Shown: positions 34,823 through 44,344, counted from the stretch's first letter. The stretch: DNA of 64,000 nt from JACCVL01 sp963695375 (GCA_963695375.1 OY968767.1:558001-622000); one strand, 5' to 3'. Notes: generated by a model not told the origin, from the sequence alone. Program-made: numbers and translations.

Positions 34823-36010
34823 GTGCCCACCCTCGCGCCCCGCCCGGACACCGTGGGGTTCGGCATCCTCGCCACCGGTGGCATCGCGACCGCGTTCGCA
34901 ACGGACCTGGCGCACGTGCCCGCTGCCCGGGTCGCGGCTGTCGGCTCCCGCGATGGCGCCCGGGCCCGTGCGTTCGCCGACCGGCACGGCGCCGCGTCGG
35001 CGTACGACTCCTACGACGGCGTGCTGGCGGATCCGGCGGTGGACGTGGTCTACGTCGCGACGCCGCACGCCCTGCACGAGGAGAACGTGCTGGCCGCCCT
35101 GGGGGCCGGCAAGGCGGTGCTCTGCGAGAAGCCGCTCGGCCTCACCGCGGGCCAGACCGACCGGATGGTGGCCGCGGCACGGGCTGCCGGACTGTTCCTC
35201 GCCGAGGCGATGTGGATGCGCTGCAACCCGACCCTGCTGCGGATGGTCGAGGCGGTGCGAGACGGCTGGGTCGGCGAGGTGACCGGACTGCGCGCCGACC
35301 TCGGCTTCGTCGCACCGCCGGATCCGACCAGCCGGTTGCGCGACCCGGCCCTCGGGGCCGGCGCGCTGCTGGACGTGGGCATCTACCCGGTGGCGCTCGC
35401 GACCTGGCTGCTCGGTGAGCCGGCCACCGTCGCGGGCGCGGCCGTCCTGGACGAGCGCGGGGTGGACGACGCTGCCGGGCTGGTGCTCACCTACCCCTCG
35501 GGCGCGGTGGCGACACTGTCCTGCTCCCAGCAGGGGTGGACCGACTGCTCGGCGACCGTGGCGGGCGACGACGGCCGGATCGAGGTGGCACCGCGGCTGA
35601 CCGCCCCGCCGTCGGTGACGCGCTGCGACCCCGGTTGGCCTGCGGGTGACGGTGAGACGATCGCCGAGCCGCTGACCGGCTCCGGCCTCGCGCACGAAGC
35701 GATCGAGGTGGTCGGCTGCCTGCAGGCCGGGATGACCGAGAGCCCGCTGCTCCCGCTGGACGAGACCCGCCGGGTCGCCCGGGTCCTCGACCGCGCTCGC
35801 CAGGCGTGCGGGGTGCGGCTCGCTGTCGAGAAGATGCGACACCGACCGCTGATCCGACACCGACCGCTGATCCGACACCGACCGCTGATCCGACACCGAC
35901 CGCCGGTCCGGCGGCCGGCCGCAGACCTGCGCGGCGGCCGTACCTCGGTATGGTCGGACCGATGTCCCCCTCCCACCGCAGCCGACCGTCGACGCCCACG
36001 GCGGAGCTGA
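34823..36010 (+). CDS. Gfo/Idh/MocA-family oxidoreductase with repeat-coded tail
   Basis: A 395-residue NAD(P)-dependent sugar dehydrogenase-like protein. The Rossmann part has VGFGILATGGIATAFATDL, YVATPHALHEENVLAAL and VLCEKPLG (EKP motif); the C-terminal half has GAGALLDVGIYPVALATWLLG. The family fold ends near residue 335. The last ~60 residues come from an 18-bp tandem repeat (RHRPLI repeats) and read 49 bp into the otsA gene, so they are probably not ancestral. Start GTG 34823. Confidence 0.88.
   Translation: MPTLAPRPDTVGFGILATGGIATAFATDLAHVPAARVAAVGSRDGARARAFADRHGAASAYDSYDGVLADPAVDVVYVATPHALHEENVLAALGAGKAVLCEKPLGLTAGQTDRMVAAARAAGLFLAEAMWMRCNPTLLRMVEAVRDGWVGEVTGLRADLGFVAPPDPTSRLRDPALGAGALLDVGIYPVALATWLLGEPATVAGAAVLDERGVDDAAGLVLTYPSGAVATLSCSQQGWTDCSATVAGDDGRIEVAPRLTAPPSVTRCDPGWPAGDGETIAEPLTGSGLAHEAIEVVGCLQAGMTESPLLPLDETRRVARVLDRARQACGVRLAVEKMRHRPLIRHRPLIRHRPLIRHRPPVRRPAADLRGGRTSVWSDRCPPPTAADRRRPRRS
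35837..35908 (+). repeat. 18-bp tandem repeat in the oxidoreductase 3' end
   Basis: Units CGACACCGACCGCTGATC at 35837, 35855 and 35873, with a diverged fourth at 35891. The unit length keeps the reading frame, giving RHRPLI repeats. It lies just ahead of otsA. Confidence 0.95.
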
Positions 36011-37377
36011 TCGTCGTCGCCAACCGGCTCCCGGTCGACCAGGTGGTCGAGCCGGACGGCACCACCGCCTGGCGCTCGTCCCCCGGCGGACTGGTGACCG
36101 CGCTGGAGCCGGTCATGCGGGAGAACGACGGGGCCTGGATCGGCTGGCACGGCTCCCCGGACGAGGAGCTCGACCCGTTCGACCATCACGGTCTCGCGCT
36201 GGTGCCGGTGCCGCTGACGGCGGCGGAGGTCGAGAACTACTACGAGGGCTTCTCGAACGCCACCTTGTGGCCGCTCTACCACGACGTGGTCGCACCGCCG
36301 GAGTTCCACCGGACCTGGTGGGACGCCTACGTCGCGGTCAACCAACGCTTCGCCGACCGGGCGGCCGACGTCGCCGCCGAGGGGGCCGCAGTCTGGGTGC
36401 AGGACTACCAGCTGCAGCTGGTGCCGGCGATGCTCCGCCGGGCCCGCCCCGACCTTCGAATCGGCTTCTTCCTGCACATCCCCTTCCCCCCACCCGAGCT
36501 CTTCAGCCAGATCCCGTGGCGGCGGCAGCTGCTCGAGGGTCTGCTCGGCGCCGACCTGGTGGGGTTCCAGCTCCCCGGCGCGGCGGCCAACTTCGTCCGG
36601 CTGGTCCGGAACCAGGTGGGCTACAAGACGCACCGAGACGCCGTGCAGCACCCGGAGGGACGTACCGTCCGGGCGCGGTCGTTCCCCATCTCCATCGACA
36701 CGGCGGGGTTCGAGGAGCTCGCCCGCCGCCCGGAGACCGACAAGCGCGCCGCCGAGATCCGCAGCAACCTCGGCAACCCGCGCCATCTGCTGCTCGGGGT
36801 GGACCGGCTCGACTACACCAAGGGCCTGCGGCAGCGACTGCGGGCATTCGGCGAGCTGGTCGAGGACGGCATCATCGACATCGACGACGCCGTGTTCGTC
36901 CAGGTCGCCACCCCGTCCCGGGAGCGGGTCGAGCAGTACCGCATGCTCCGCGACGACATCGACCGGCTGGTCGGGCGGATCAACGGCGACCTGGGCCGGA
37001 TCGGCCCGCAGCCGCTGACGTACCTGCACTCGTCCTACCCACGCGAGGAGATGGTGGCGCTGTACCGGGCGGCCGACGTGATGGTGGTGACCCCGCTCCG
37101 CGACGGCATGAACCTGGTCGCCAAGGAGTACGTCGCCTGCCGCTATGACGACGAGGGCGCGCTGGTGCTGAGCGAGTTCGCCGGCGCGGCCGCCGAGCTC
37201 AAGACCGCCTACCAGGTGAACCCGTACGACATCAACGGGCTGAAGGCCGGCATGCTGGCCGCGATGCGCTCGGACCGGCGCGAGCTCACCCGCCGGATGC
37301 GGGCGATGCGCAAGCAGGTGCAGGAGAACGACATCAACCGGTGGGCCGGCGCGTTCCTCGACGCCCTCCGCAGCTGA
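35962..37377 (+). CDS. otsA: Trehalose-6-phosphate synthase (GT20)
   Basis: A 471-residue retaining glycosyltransferase that joins UDP- or GDP/ADP-glucose to glucose-6-phosphate. It has IVVANRLPVD, WVQDYQLQLVPAMLR, GFFLHIPFPPPELF, LLGVDRLDYTKGL and TPLRDGMNLVAKEYVAC, the donor and acceptor motifs. ATG 35962 is used; ATG 35950 is possible. The upstream oxidoreductase reading frame overlaps its start. Confidence 0.96.
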   Translation: MSPSHRSRPSTPTAELIVVANRLPVDQVVEPDGTTAWRSSPGGLVTALEPVMRENDGAWIGWHGSPDEELDPFDHHGLALVPVPLTAAEVENYYEGFSNATLWPLYHDVVAPPEFHRTWWDAYVAVNQRFADRAADVAAEGAAVWVQDYQLQLVPAMLRRARPDLRIGFFLHIPFPPPELFSQIPWRRQLLEGLLGADLVGFQLPGAAANFVRLVRNQVGYKTHRDAVQHPEGRTVRARSFPISIDTAGFEELARRPETDKRAAEIRSNLGNPRHLLLGVDRLDYTKGLRQRLRAFGELVEDGIIDIDDAVFVQVATPSRERVEQYRMLRDDIDRLVGRINGDLGRIGPQPLTYLHSSYPREEMVALYRAADVMVVTPLRDGMNLVAKEYVACRYDDEGALVLSEFAGAAAELKTAYQVNPYDINGLKAGMLAAMRSDRRELTRRMRAMRKQVQENDINRWAGAFLDALRS

Positions 37378-37393
37378 CCGCCCCCCACCCGGC

Positions 37394-37447
37394 CACGATC
37401 CGCGACTTCTGCAGCCCCCCAACCGCCACGATCCGCGACTTCTGCAG
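37394..37447 (+). repeat. Dispersed composite repeat, copies 2 and 3
   Basis: Two direct copies (37394-37414, 37427-37447) of the core with CTTCTGCAG in place of CTTTTGCAG, 33 bp apart, after a C-rich tract beginning at 37379. They follow the otsA stop. Confidence 0.9.
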
Positions 37448-37457
37448 CCCCAACCGT

Positions 37458-37509
37458 CACGATCCGCGACTTTTGCGGGCGGTGGGCCCTGCAAAAGTCG
37501 CGGATCGTG
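37458..37509. terminator. Repeat-derived bidirectional hairpin between otsA and protease gene
   Basis: One direct copy (37458-37476) and an inverted copy (37491-37509) of the dispersed repeat form a perfect 19-bp stem with a 14-nt loop. It lies between two convergent genes, where it could end transcription from both sides. The inverted copy is followed by the usual G-rich tract. Confidence 0.8.
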
Positions 37510-37532
37510 AGCGGGGTGGAGGGGACGGTGGG

Positions 37533-39227
37533 TCAGAGCGGGTGGCCGCACTTCGCGCAGAAGTGCGCGTCACCCGTCGCGCGGGTCCCGCAGTTGGTGC
37601 AGAACACCGCGGCGTCCGCCTCCGGCTGCGCAGCCGCTTCGGGCTCCGCGGGGCCGGCAGGTGCCTCCGACGCCGGCGCGGGACCGACCGCCTGGAAGCC
37701 GATCGGCGCCGTCGGCGGCTCGGACGGAGCCGAGGGTGCCGGCTGCGGTGCGGTGGGGGTGACCGGACCGCCGGCCGGAGCCGGCCCGACGGTCGGAGCA
37801 GCCGGCGGAGCAGCCGGGGCGGCCGGCGGGGCCGCCGGCGCCGGTGGGCCAGCCTGCGCCGTCGGCGCCGCCATCGGTCCGGCGGTCATCGGCGGTGCCA
37901 TCGGCTGAGCCGCGGGGCCCGGGGTCGACCAGCTCTGCGTGGCCTGCGGAGCCATCCCCGCGGGAGCGGAGGGCTGGGCCCCGACGGCGCTGCCGCCCTT
38001 GCCGCCCTTGCCGCGCCGGCTCATCAGCACGACGCCGACCAGGACGAGCAGCAGCAGGGCGCCGCCGCCGATGGCCACCGGCAGCACCGGGAACCCACCG
38101 CCGCTTTCTGCGGCCACCGGGTCCGGCAGGTCCTTGGCCTGGCTGAGGTAGTCCTGCGCGAACTCGTGCGACGGCTGGTCGTCCACCACGGCCTGCAGCG
38201 AGGCGACCGCCGTCTCCTTGTCACCGGCGAAGAAGGCGTCCAGCCCGGCCCGGTAGGCCTCGCTGACCTCGCCCAGCTCGTTCTCCACCCCGACGTCGGC
38301 CATCAGCTCGTTGACGATGTCGGTCGGCCGGACGAAGTTGAACTGCTGCGACTCCACCGAGCTGTCGATGCCGAAGCTGTTGAAGCCCACGACGTCACCG
38401 TCGAGGTTGACCGTCGGACCACCGCTCATCCCGCCCGAGACCGCCGCGGAGATCTCGTACACGGTGAGCAGACCACCCTGGATGGTCTTGGACGAGCTGA
38501 CCGTGCCGTCCTTGAACGAGGGGGTGAAGGATGCGTCGGTGACCAGGTCGACCGAGGCGGGGTACCCGATCGACACGATCTCGGTGCCGACCTCCAGCTC
38601 GGTCTCGTCGTCCAGCGCCATCGCGGGCAGCTCGGTGGCCTCCACCTTGAGCAGGGCACCGTCGCCCTTGTCGAAGGGCTGGAACTTCAACACCCGCGCC
38701 TGGTACGACTGGCCGGTGTCCACGCCGCCGGCGGAGACGCCCCATGCCGCGGTGACCTTGCGGTCGGGGCCGCGGTTCTTGGTCTCGAGCCCCTCGACCC
38801 GGTAGTCGCCGAACCCCAGGATCTGGTTGACGCTCAGGCTGCCGTCGGCGTAGTAGCCGGTGCGCGCGGCCCACTCGGCGCCCTTCTGCTGCATCATCGC
38901 GATGATGTCGCCCTTGGGGTCGACGCAGTGGCCCGCCGTGGCGATGTAGCCGTCGGGATTGACGACGTACCCCGTGCACTGGGTGTTGACGACGAACGCC
39001 TTGCCGTCGTTCAGATACGCCTTGTTGAAGGTGTCGTAGATGTAGCCCTTCCACTCCGTGCCGAGGTAGACGACGCTCGGCTGCACGTAGGCGCTGACCT
39101 TCTCCAGGTCGGAGGTCGCGGCTTCGTCGGTGGGGGTGGTCTCGTCGGCGACGGCCGACGACATCGACAACGACAGGAGAACCCCGCTGCAGGCCAGCGC
39201 GGCGGCGGTGAACAGTCGACGCTTCAT
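37533..39227 (-). CDS. Membrane-anchored trypsin-like protease with cytoplasmic zinc ribbon
   Basis: A 564-residue protein. A signal sequence is at ~1-27. The chymotrypsin-fold domain (~40-320) has the triad His100 (TAGHCV), Asp189 (KGDGALLKV) and Ser268 (SGGMSGGPT). A tetratricopeptide-like helical stretch (~322-365) and one membrane segment (~382-402) follow, then a ~130-residue Pro/Ala-rich linker and a C-terminal zinc ribbon (CTNCGTR...CAKCGHPL). The protease should face outside and the ribbon inside. Confidence 0.93.
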   Translation of the reverse strand: MKRRLFTAAALACSGVLLSLSMSSAVADETTPTDEAATSDLEKVSAYVQPSVVYLGTEWKGYIYDTFNKAYLNDGKAFVVNTQCTGYVVNPDGYIATAGHCVDPKGDIIAMMQQKGAEWAARTGYYADGSLSVNQILGFGDYRVEGLETKNRGPDRKVTAAWGVSAGGVDTGQSYQARVLKFQPFDKGDGALLKVEATELPAMALDDETELEVGTEIVSIGYPASVDLVTDASFTPSFKDGTVSSSKTIQGGLLTVYEISAAVSGGMSGGPTVNLDGDVVGFNSFGIDSSVESQQFNFVRPTDIVNELMADVGVENELGEVSEAYRAGLDAFFAGDKETAVASLQAVVDDQPSHEFAQDYLSQAKDLPDPVAAESGGGFPVLPVAIGGGALLLLVLVGVVLMSRRGKGGKGGSAVGAQPSAPAGMAPQATQSWSTPGPAAQPMAPPMTAGPMAAPTAQAGPPAPAAPPAAPAAPPAAPTVGPAPAGGPVTPTAPQPAPSAPSEPPTAPIGFQAVGPAPASEAPAGPAEPEAAAQPEADAAVFCTNCGTRATGDAHFCAKCGHPL

Positions 39228-39509
39228 CAGGTGGCTCCTCAGCCGGGTGCACGAAACACGGATGGGCTAGTTGTACGTGACGAAGGGTGCCGCCGAGGGT
39301 GGACAAAGCGTGTGCGAATCGCCGTTATACCCCCCGAACGTGGCCCGCCGAATGATCCGAACGGGCTACCCGGGCAACACACGCCCGACCGATGATGCAT
39401 TCGGGTCGCCCGAGCGACGCAAATGCGTCATCGCCGGTCTGGTGGGCGGCGGGTGGGGAGCCGCCGCGCAGGGCGTGCCGGGGGTCGACCACCGTGGTTG
39501 ACTCCGACG
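39228..39509. other. Divergent intergenic region between protease and lutA
   Basis: No gene is seen. It carries the leader of the protease gene and one copy of a 50-nt palindromic element (39384-39433). The lutABC promoter should also lie here; no clear site was identified. Confidence 0.5.
39384..39433. repeat. 50-nt palindromic element, copy A
   Basis: Starts CCCGACCGATGATGCATT and ends AAATGCGTCATCG; the arms can pair into one long imperfect hairpin. A second copy lies at 61801-61850 with about 43 of 50 identical bases. Confidence 0.88.
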
Positions 39510-40253
39510 GTGCGCATCGGGCTATTCGTCACCTGCCTCGGCGACACCCTCTTCCCGCAGGTGGGGCAGGCCACCGTCCGGCTGCTGGAGCGACTCGGGC
39601 ACGAGGTCGTGTTCCCTCCCGGCCAGACCTGCTGCGGCCAGATGCACATCAACACCGGCTACCAGCGCCAGGCGCTCCCGCTGGTCCGACGCCACCTGGA
39701 CGCGTTCGCCGGCTGCGAGGTGGTGGTGGCGCCGTCCGGATCGTGCGTCGGCTGCGTCCGGCACCAGCACCGGCTGGTCGCCGACCGGTACGGCGACCCG
39801 GGGCTGGTCGCCGCGGCCGAGCGGGCCGCGGCGCGGACCTACGAGCTGTCCGAGCTCCTGGTCGACGTGCTCGGCGTCGAGGACGTCGGGGCGTCGTACC
39901 CGCACCGGGTGACCTACCACCCGACCTGCCACTCGCTGCGGCTGCTGCGCGTCGACGACAAGCCCCTGCGGCTGCTCCGGCACGTACGGGGGCTGGACCT
40001 GGTCGAGCTCCCGGCAGCCGAGGAGTGCTGCGGGTTCGGCGGCACCTTCGCGGTGAAGAACGCGGACACGTCGACCGCGATGCTCGCCGACAAGATGCGG
40101 CACGTGCTCGACACCCGCGCCGACGTCGTCACCGCCGGCGACTCGTCCTGTCTGATGCACATCGGCGGCGGGCTGTCCCGGCTGCGGACCGGCACCCGAC
40201 CGGTGCACCTGGCCGAGGTGCTGGCGGCCACCGCGGAGACGGAGGCGGCGTGA
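39510..40253 (+). CDS. lutA: Lactate utilization protein LutA (Fe-S oxidoreductase)
   Basis: A 247-residue CCG-domain protein with two cysteine-rich repeats: TCCGQMHINTGY near the N-terminus and HPTCHSLR plus EECCGFGGTFAVKN later. With LutB and LutC it oxidises L-lactate to pyruvate. The GTG 39510 start begins VRIGLFVTCL, typical of the family. It is first in lutABC; its stop overlaps lutB by 4 bp. Confidence 0.94.
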   Translation: MRIGLFVTCLGDTLFPQVGQATVRLLERLGHEVVFPPGQTCCGQMHINTGYQRQALPLVRRHLDAFAGCEVVVAPSGSCVGCVRHQHRLVADRYGDPGLVAAAERAAARTYELSELLVDVLGVEDVGASYPHRVTYHPTCHSLRLLRVDDKPLRLLRHVRGLDLVELPAAEECCGFGGTFAVKNADTSTAMLADKMRHVLDTRADVVTAGDSSCLMHIGGGLSRLRTGTRPVHLAEVLAATAETEAA

Positions 40254-41737
40254 CCACCTTCATCGGCATGCCCGCCCCGGTGACCGCGCCCCGTGGCGTG
40301 GGGAACCTGCGTGGCGAGGAGTCCTTCCCGGTCGCCGCCCGGGGCGCAGTGGCCAACGCCCAGCTGCGCCGCAACCTCGGGCACGCCACGGCGACCATCC
40401 GGGCCAAGCGGGCCCGGGTGGTGGGTGAGCTCGACGACTGGGAGGAGCTGCGTCGCGCCGGCGCCGCCGTCAAGGCGGCGACGATGGCCCGCCTCGACGA
40501 GCACCTGGTCCGGCTCGAGCAGGCGGTCACCGACCGCGGTGGCGTCGTGCACTGGGCGCGGGACGCCAACGAGGCGAACCGCATCGTCGCCGACCTCGTG
40601 CTGGCCACCGGTGAGCGCGAGGTGGTCAAGGTCAAGTCGATGGCCACCCAGGAGATCGGGCTGAACGAGGCCCTGGCGGACTCCGGGATCGTGGCCCACG
40701 AGACCGACCTGGCCGAGCTCATCGTGCAGCTCGGTGACGACCGGCCCTCGCACATCCTGGTCCCGGCGATCCACCGCAACCGGGCCGAGATCCGTGACCT
40801 CTTCCGGCAGCGGATGGCCGGGGTCGACCCTGGCCTCACCGACGAGCCGCACGCACTCGCCGAGGCCGCCCGCCGGCACCTGCGGGCCCGCTTCCTGACC
40901 GCGAAGGTCGCGATCAGCGGGGTCAACTTCGCCATCGCCGACACCGGTACCTGCCTGGTGGTGGAGTCCGAGGGCAACGGGCGGATGTGCCTGACGTTGC
41001 CGCAGACCCTCATCACCGTGATGGGTGTGGAGAAGGTGCTGCCCAGCTGGCAGGACCTCGAGGTGATGCTGCAGCTGCTGCCCCGCAGCTCCACCGGCGA
41101 GCGGATGAACCCGTACACCTCGGCGTGGACCGGGGTGACCCCGGGCGACGGGCCGCAGACCTTCCACCTGGTGCTGCTGGACAACGGGCGCACCGCCGCG
41201 CTGTCGGACGCCACCGGCCGGGAGGCGCTGCACTGCATCCGCTGCTCGGCCTGCCTGAACGTCTGCCCGGTCTACGAGCGCACCGGCGGGCACGCCTACG
41301 GATCGGTCTACCCCGGGCCGATCGGCGCCGTGCTGTCGCCGCAGCTGACCGGCGTCGAGGACAATGCCAGCCTGCCGTACGCCTCCAGCCTCTGCGGCGC
41401 CTGCTTCGACGCCTGCCCGGTGCGCATCGACATCCCCTCGCTGCTGGTCGACCTGCGGCGCCGGCATGTGGAGGAACGGTCCGACGGCTCGGCGGTGCCG
41501 TCCGCCGAGCAGGTGGCGATGGCGGCCGCGGCGTGGACCATGGCCGACGCCGGTCGCTGGCGGTGGGCGGGACGGCTGGGGAGAGCCGGCCGCCGGCTGG
41601 CCGGACGACGCGGCCTGACGGCACTGCCGCCACCGCTGTCGGCGTGGACCACCAGCCGGGACGCACCCACCCCGCCGGCCGAGACGTTCCGGGACTGGTG
41701 GGCGCGGACCCGCGACGCCGGCGGGGAGCGGCGATGA
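40250..41737 (+). CDS. lutB: Lactate utilization protein LutB
   Basis: A 495-residue iron-sulfur protein. The large N-terminal LUD domain includes KSMATQEIGLNEAL and GVNFAIADTGTCLVVESEGN. Two [4Fe-4S] motifs follow (CIRCSACLNVCPVY, CGACFDACPVRID). It passes electrons in the LutABC lactate dehydrogenase complex. GTG 40250 overlaps the lutA stop; its own stop overlaps lutC (ATGA). Confidence 0.95.
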   Translation: MTTFIGMPAPVTAPRGVGNLRGEESFPVAARGAVANAQLRRNLGHATATIRAKRARVVGELDDWEELRRAGAAVKAATMARLDEHLVRLEQAVTDRGGVVHWARDANEANRIVADLVLATGEREVVKVKSMATQEIGLNEALADSGIVAHETDLAELIVQLGDDRPSHILVPAIHRNRAEIRDLFRQRMAGVDPGLTDEPHALAEAARRHLRARFLTAKVAISGVNFAIADTGTCLVVESEGNGRMCLTLPQTLITVMGVEKVLPSWQDLEVMLQLLPRSSTGERMNPYTSAWTGVTPGDGPQTFHLVLLDNGRTAALSDATGREALHCIRCSACLNVCPVYERTGGHAYGSVYPGPIGAVLSPQLTGVEDNASLPYASSLCGACFDACPVRIDIPSLLVDLRRRHVEERSDGSAVPSAEQVAMAAAAWTMADAGRWRWAGRLGRAGRRLAGRRGLTALPPPLSAWTTSRDAPTPPAETFRDWWARTRDAGGERR

Positions 41738-42411
41738 CCGGACCCGGCGACGACGCCCGGCGGGACGTGCTGGCGCGGATCCGGCAGGCCAACCGGGTGG
41801 CCGGTGCGCGCGAGCCGCAGGTCCCCCGCGACTACGCCGGCAGCGGCACGCACCCGCCCGGCTCGGACGAGGTCGTCGACCTGCTCGAGGACCGGCTGGT
41901 GGACTACAAGGCGACGGTCACCCGCTGCTACGAGGCCGGGGTGCCGGAGGCGGTCGGCGCCGCCCTGGACCGCGCCGCGGCCCGGCGGGTGGTGGTGCCG
42001 CCCGGCCTGCCGCACGAGTGGGTGGCGAGCCTGCGCGACGACGCCCGCATCCGCGAGCTGGTCGTCGACGACGGCGGCTGCACCGCCGAGCAGCTGGACG
42101 ACGTCGACGCGGTCGTCACCGCGGCCGCGGCGGCCGCCGCCGTGACCGGCACGATCGTGCTGGACGGGTCGCCGGACCAGGGCCGGCGGATCATCAGCCT
42201 GGTCCCGGACGTGCACGTGTGCGTCGTGGGTGCGGACCAGGTGGTGGAGTCGGTCCCGGAGCTGCTGCGCCGGCTGGAGCCGACCCGACCGACCACCTTC
42301 ATCAGCGGACCGTCCGCCACCAGCGACATCGAGCTGGAGCGGGTCGAGGGCGTGCACGGCCCCCGCACGCTGCATGTGGTGCTCGTCATCGAGCCGGACG
42401 ACGCCGCCTAG
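41734..42411 (+). CDS. lutC: Lactate utilization protein LutC
   Basis: A 225-residue LUD-domain protein. It has AAVTGTIVLDGSPDQGRR, VPDVHVCVVGADQVVESVPE and TTFISGPSATSDIELERVEG, the family's C-terminal signature. It completes the lutABC operon and is convergent with malQ, 12 bp away. Confidence 0.94.
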   Translation: MTGPGDDARRDVLARIRQANRVAGAREPQVPRDYAGSGTHPPGSDEVVDLLEDRLVDYKATVTRCYEAGVPEAVGAALDRAAARRVVVPPGLPHEWVASLRDDARIRELVVDDGGCTAEQLDDVDAVVTAAAAAAAVTGTIVLDGSPDQGRRIISLVPDVHVCVVGADQVVESVPELLRRLEPTRPTTFISGPSATSDIELERVEGVHGPRTLHVVLVIEPDDAA

Positions 42412-42423
42412 GCACCGGGCGAC

Positions 42424-44310
42424 CTACCGGCCGCCGTCGAGCAGCCGCGCGACGGCGGTCGCCCCGTCGTGTCCGGGCAGGTCCTCGACCGGCACCGGGA
42501 GTCGGAGACTCCAGTTGTCCCGCTCGGTGGTGCCGGGCACGTTCGGCCGGCGCAGCTCGCCGACCGCGTCCTCCAGCGTCGCCGAGACCAGCATCGAGCC
42601 GGCACCCGCGAGTCGACGGTGCGCCGCGCGCACCGCCAGGTCCGCCGGGGCTTCCGGCTCCAGGCCGGCAGCGGGCGCCAGCCGCCCGAGGATCTCGGCC
42701 CGCCCGGCGGCCAACGACTGCTCGGACCCCAGCCCCAGATCGACCTGCTCCGCGACGTCGGCTCCGGTCCACAGACCGGCCACCGTCGGCAGGTCGTGCG
42801 TGGTGACGGCGGCCATCGACAGCTCCGGCCAGGTCGCCGGATCCGCGTCCTCGAACCAGAGCACCTTGTACGACAGCACGGCGTGCTCGGCCAGCGTCTC
42901 GCGGACGCCGGGCTCGACGGTGCCGAGGTCCTCCCCCACGACGAGCGCACCGGCGCGGTGGCTCTCGAGGGCCACGATGTCGAGCAGGTCCGCGCTGGGG
43001 TAGCGGACATAGGCGCCCTCGGCCGGGGACCCGCCGGCCTGCACCCACCAGAGCCGGAACAGGCCCATCACGTGGTCGATACGGATGCCGCCGGACCCGG
43101 CCAGGGTGGCCCGCACCGACTGGATGAACGGCTCGTACCCGGCGGCGCGGAGTCGCCAGGGCACCAGCGGCGGCGAGCCCCAGTCCTGCCCGGCCGCGTT
43201 GAACACGTCCGGCGGCGCCCCGACGCGGACCTCCTCGGCCAGCACGTCTCGCCAGGCCCAGGCGTCGGCACCGGCTCCTCCGACGCCGATCGGCAGGTCC
43301 TGGAGCACTGTCATGTCCCCGCCGGCCGCCCTCAGCTGCAGGTCGAGCAGCCACTGCAGCCAGGCGTGGAAGGCCACCTCGTCGGCGCGGTCGGCGGCCA
43401 CCCTGGCGACCGCGGCACCGTCCGGGCGCCGCAGCGCCTCCGGCCACTCGCGCCAGTCCGGCCCGTGCTCCTCGGCGAGCACGCACCAGACGGCGAACTC
43501 GTCCAGGCCCGGGCCCTGGTCCCGGCGCCAGCGGGCGGCCGCGTCGCCGCCGTCGTCGGCGCCGAACACCGCCCGCAGCGCGGCCCGCTTCAGCCGCCAG
43601 ACCTCGTCGCGGTCGACCAGGGTTCCCGCGTTCAGCTCCCGGCCGCGGGCGGCGTACGGCCGGAGGTCGACCCGGTCCGCGCCCGGGACCTCGTCGACCC
43701 GCAGGTAGAGCGGACTGAGGAACCGGCGAGTGGCGGGCAGGTACGGGCTGGTCTCCTGCGGAAACGTCGGCGCCACCGCGTGCAGCGGGTTCACCAGCAG
43801 GAAGCCCGCGCCGAGCGACTCCGACCACTCCCGCACCGCCCTCAGGTCGGCGAGGTCACCGATCCCCCAGCCGCCCTCGGACCGCAGCCCGTACAGCTGG
43901 ACCGCCCACCCCCAGGTCCGGCCGTCCGGCGGCAGCCAGCACCGACCCGGCGAGACGATCAGCCGCCGTTCGGTGCCGTCGGCCGCGCGCAGGGTGTGGT
44001 AGCCGAGCGGGAAGTCGGCGGGCAGGACGTCGGTGACCACACGAACCGTCCCGTCCTCGCAGCACACCTCGGCCGGTCCGGTGCCCGCAGCGTCGATCGG
44101 GCTGCCCGGACGCACCACCAGCGGGGCTCGGCGGGCCAGGTCGGCCGGCGGCGATCCGATCGCCGCCCGGAACGCGGTCAGGGTCTCCTCCGGCACCCGG
44201 CGGACGACGCCTTGGGCATCGGTCCACGCGGTGAGCAGGCCCCACGCGTCGGGTTCCGGCTGCTGGTCGGCGGGTTCAGCGGGAGGTTCGGTGGGAGGTT
44301 CGGCGGTCAC
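42424..44310 (-). CDS. malQ: 4-alpha-glucanotransferase (GH77)
   Basis: A 628-residue amylomaltase that moves maltosyl units between alpha-glucans. It has SPYLPATRRFLSPLYLR, IRIDHVMGLFRLWW (nucleophile Asp region), VVGEDLGTV (acid/base Glu) and VTTHDLPTVAGLW. An N-terminal ~120-residue extension precedes the barrel, as in actinobacterial enzymes. GTG start. The C-terminus is convergent with lutC. Confidence 0.95.
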   Translation of the reverse strand: MTAEPPTEPPAEPADQQPEPDAWGLLTAWTDAQGVVRRVPEETLTAFRAAIGSPPADLARRAPLVVRPGSPIDAAGTGPAEVCCEDGTVRVVTDVLPADFPLGYHTLRAADGTERRLIVSPGRCWLPPDGRTWGWAVQLYGLRSEGGWGIGDLADLRAVREWSESLGAGFLLVNPLHAVAPTFPQETSPYLPATRRFLSPLYLRVDEVPGADRVDLRPYAARGRELNAGTLVDRDEVWRLKRAALRAVFGADDGGDAAARWRRDQGPGLDEFAVWCVLAEEHGPDWREWPEALRRPDGAAVARVAADRADEVAFHAWLQWLLDLQLRAAGGDMTVLQDLPIGVGGAGADAWAWRDVLAEEVRVGAPPDVFNAAGQDWGSPPLVPWRLRAAGYEPFIQSVRATLAGSGGIRIDHVMGLFRLWWVQAGGSPAEGAYVRYPSADLLDIVALESHRAGALVVGEDLGTVEPGVRETLAEHAVLSYKVLWFEDADPATWPELSMAAVTTHDLPTVAGLWTGADVAEQVDLGLGSEQSLAAGRAEILGRLAPAAGLEPEAPADLAVRAAHRRLAGAGSMLVSATLEDAVGELRRPNVPGTTERDNWSLRLPVPVEDLPGHDGATAVARLLDGGR

Positions 44311-44344
44311 GGCCCCGATCCTGCCCGCACCCCCACCAGTGCCG

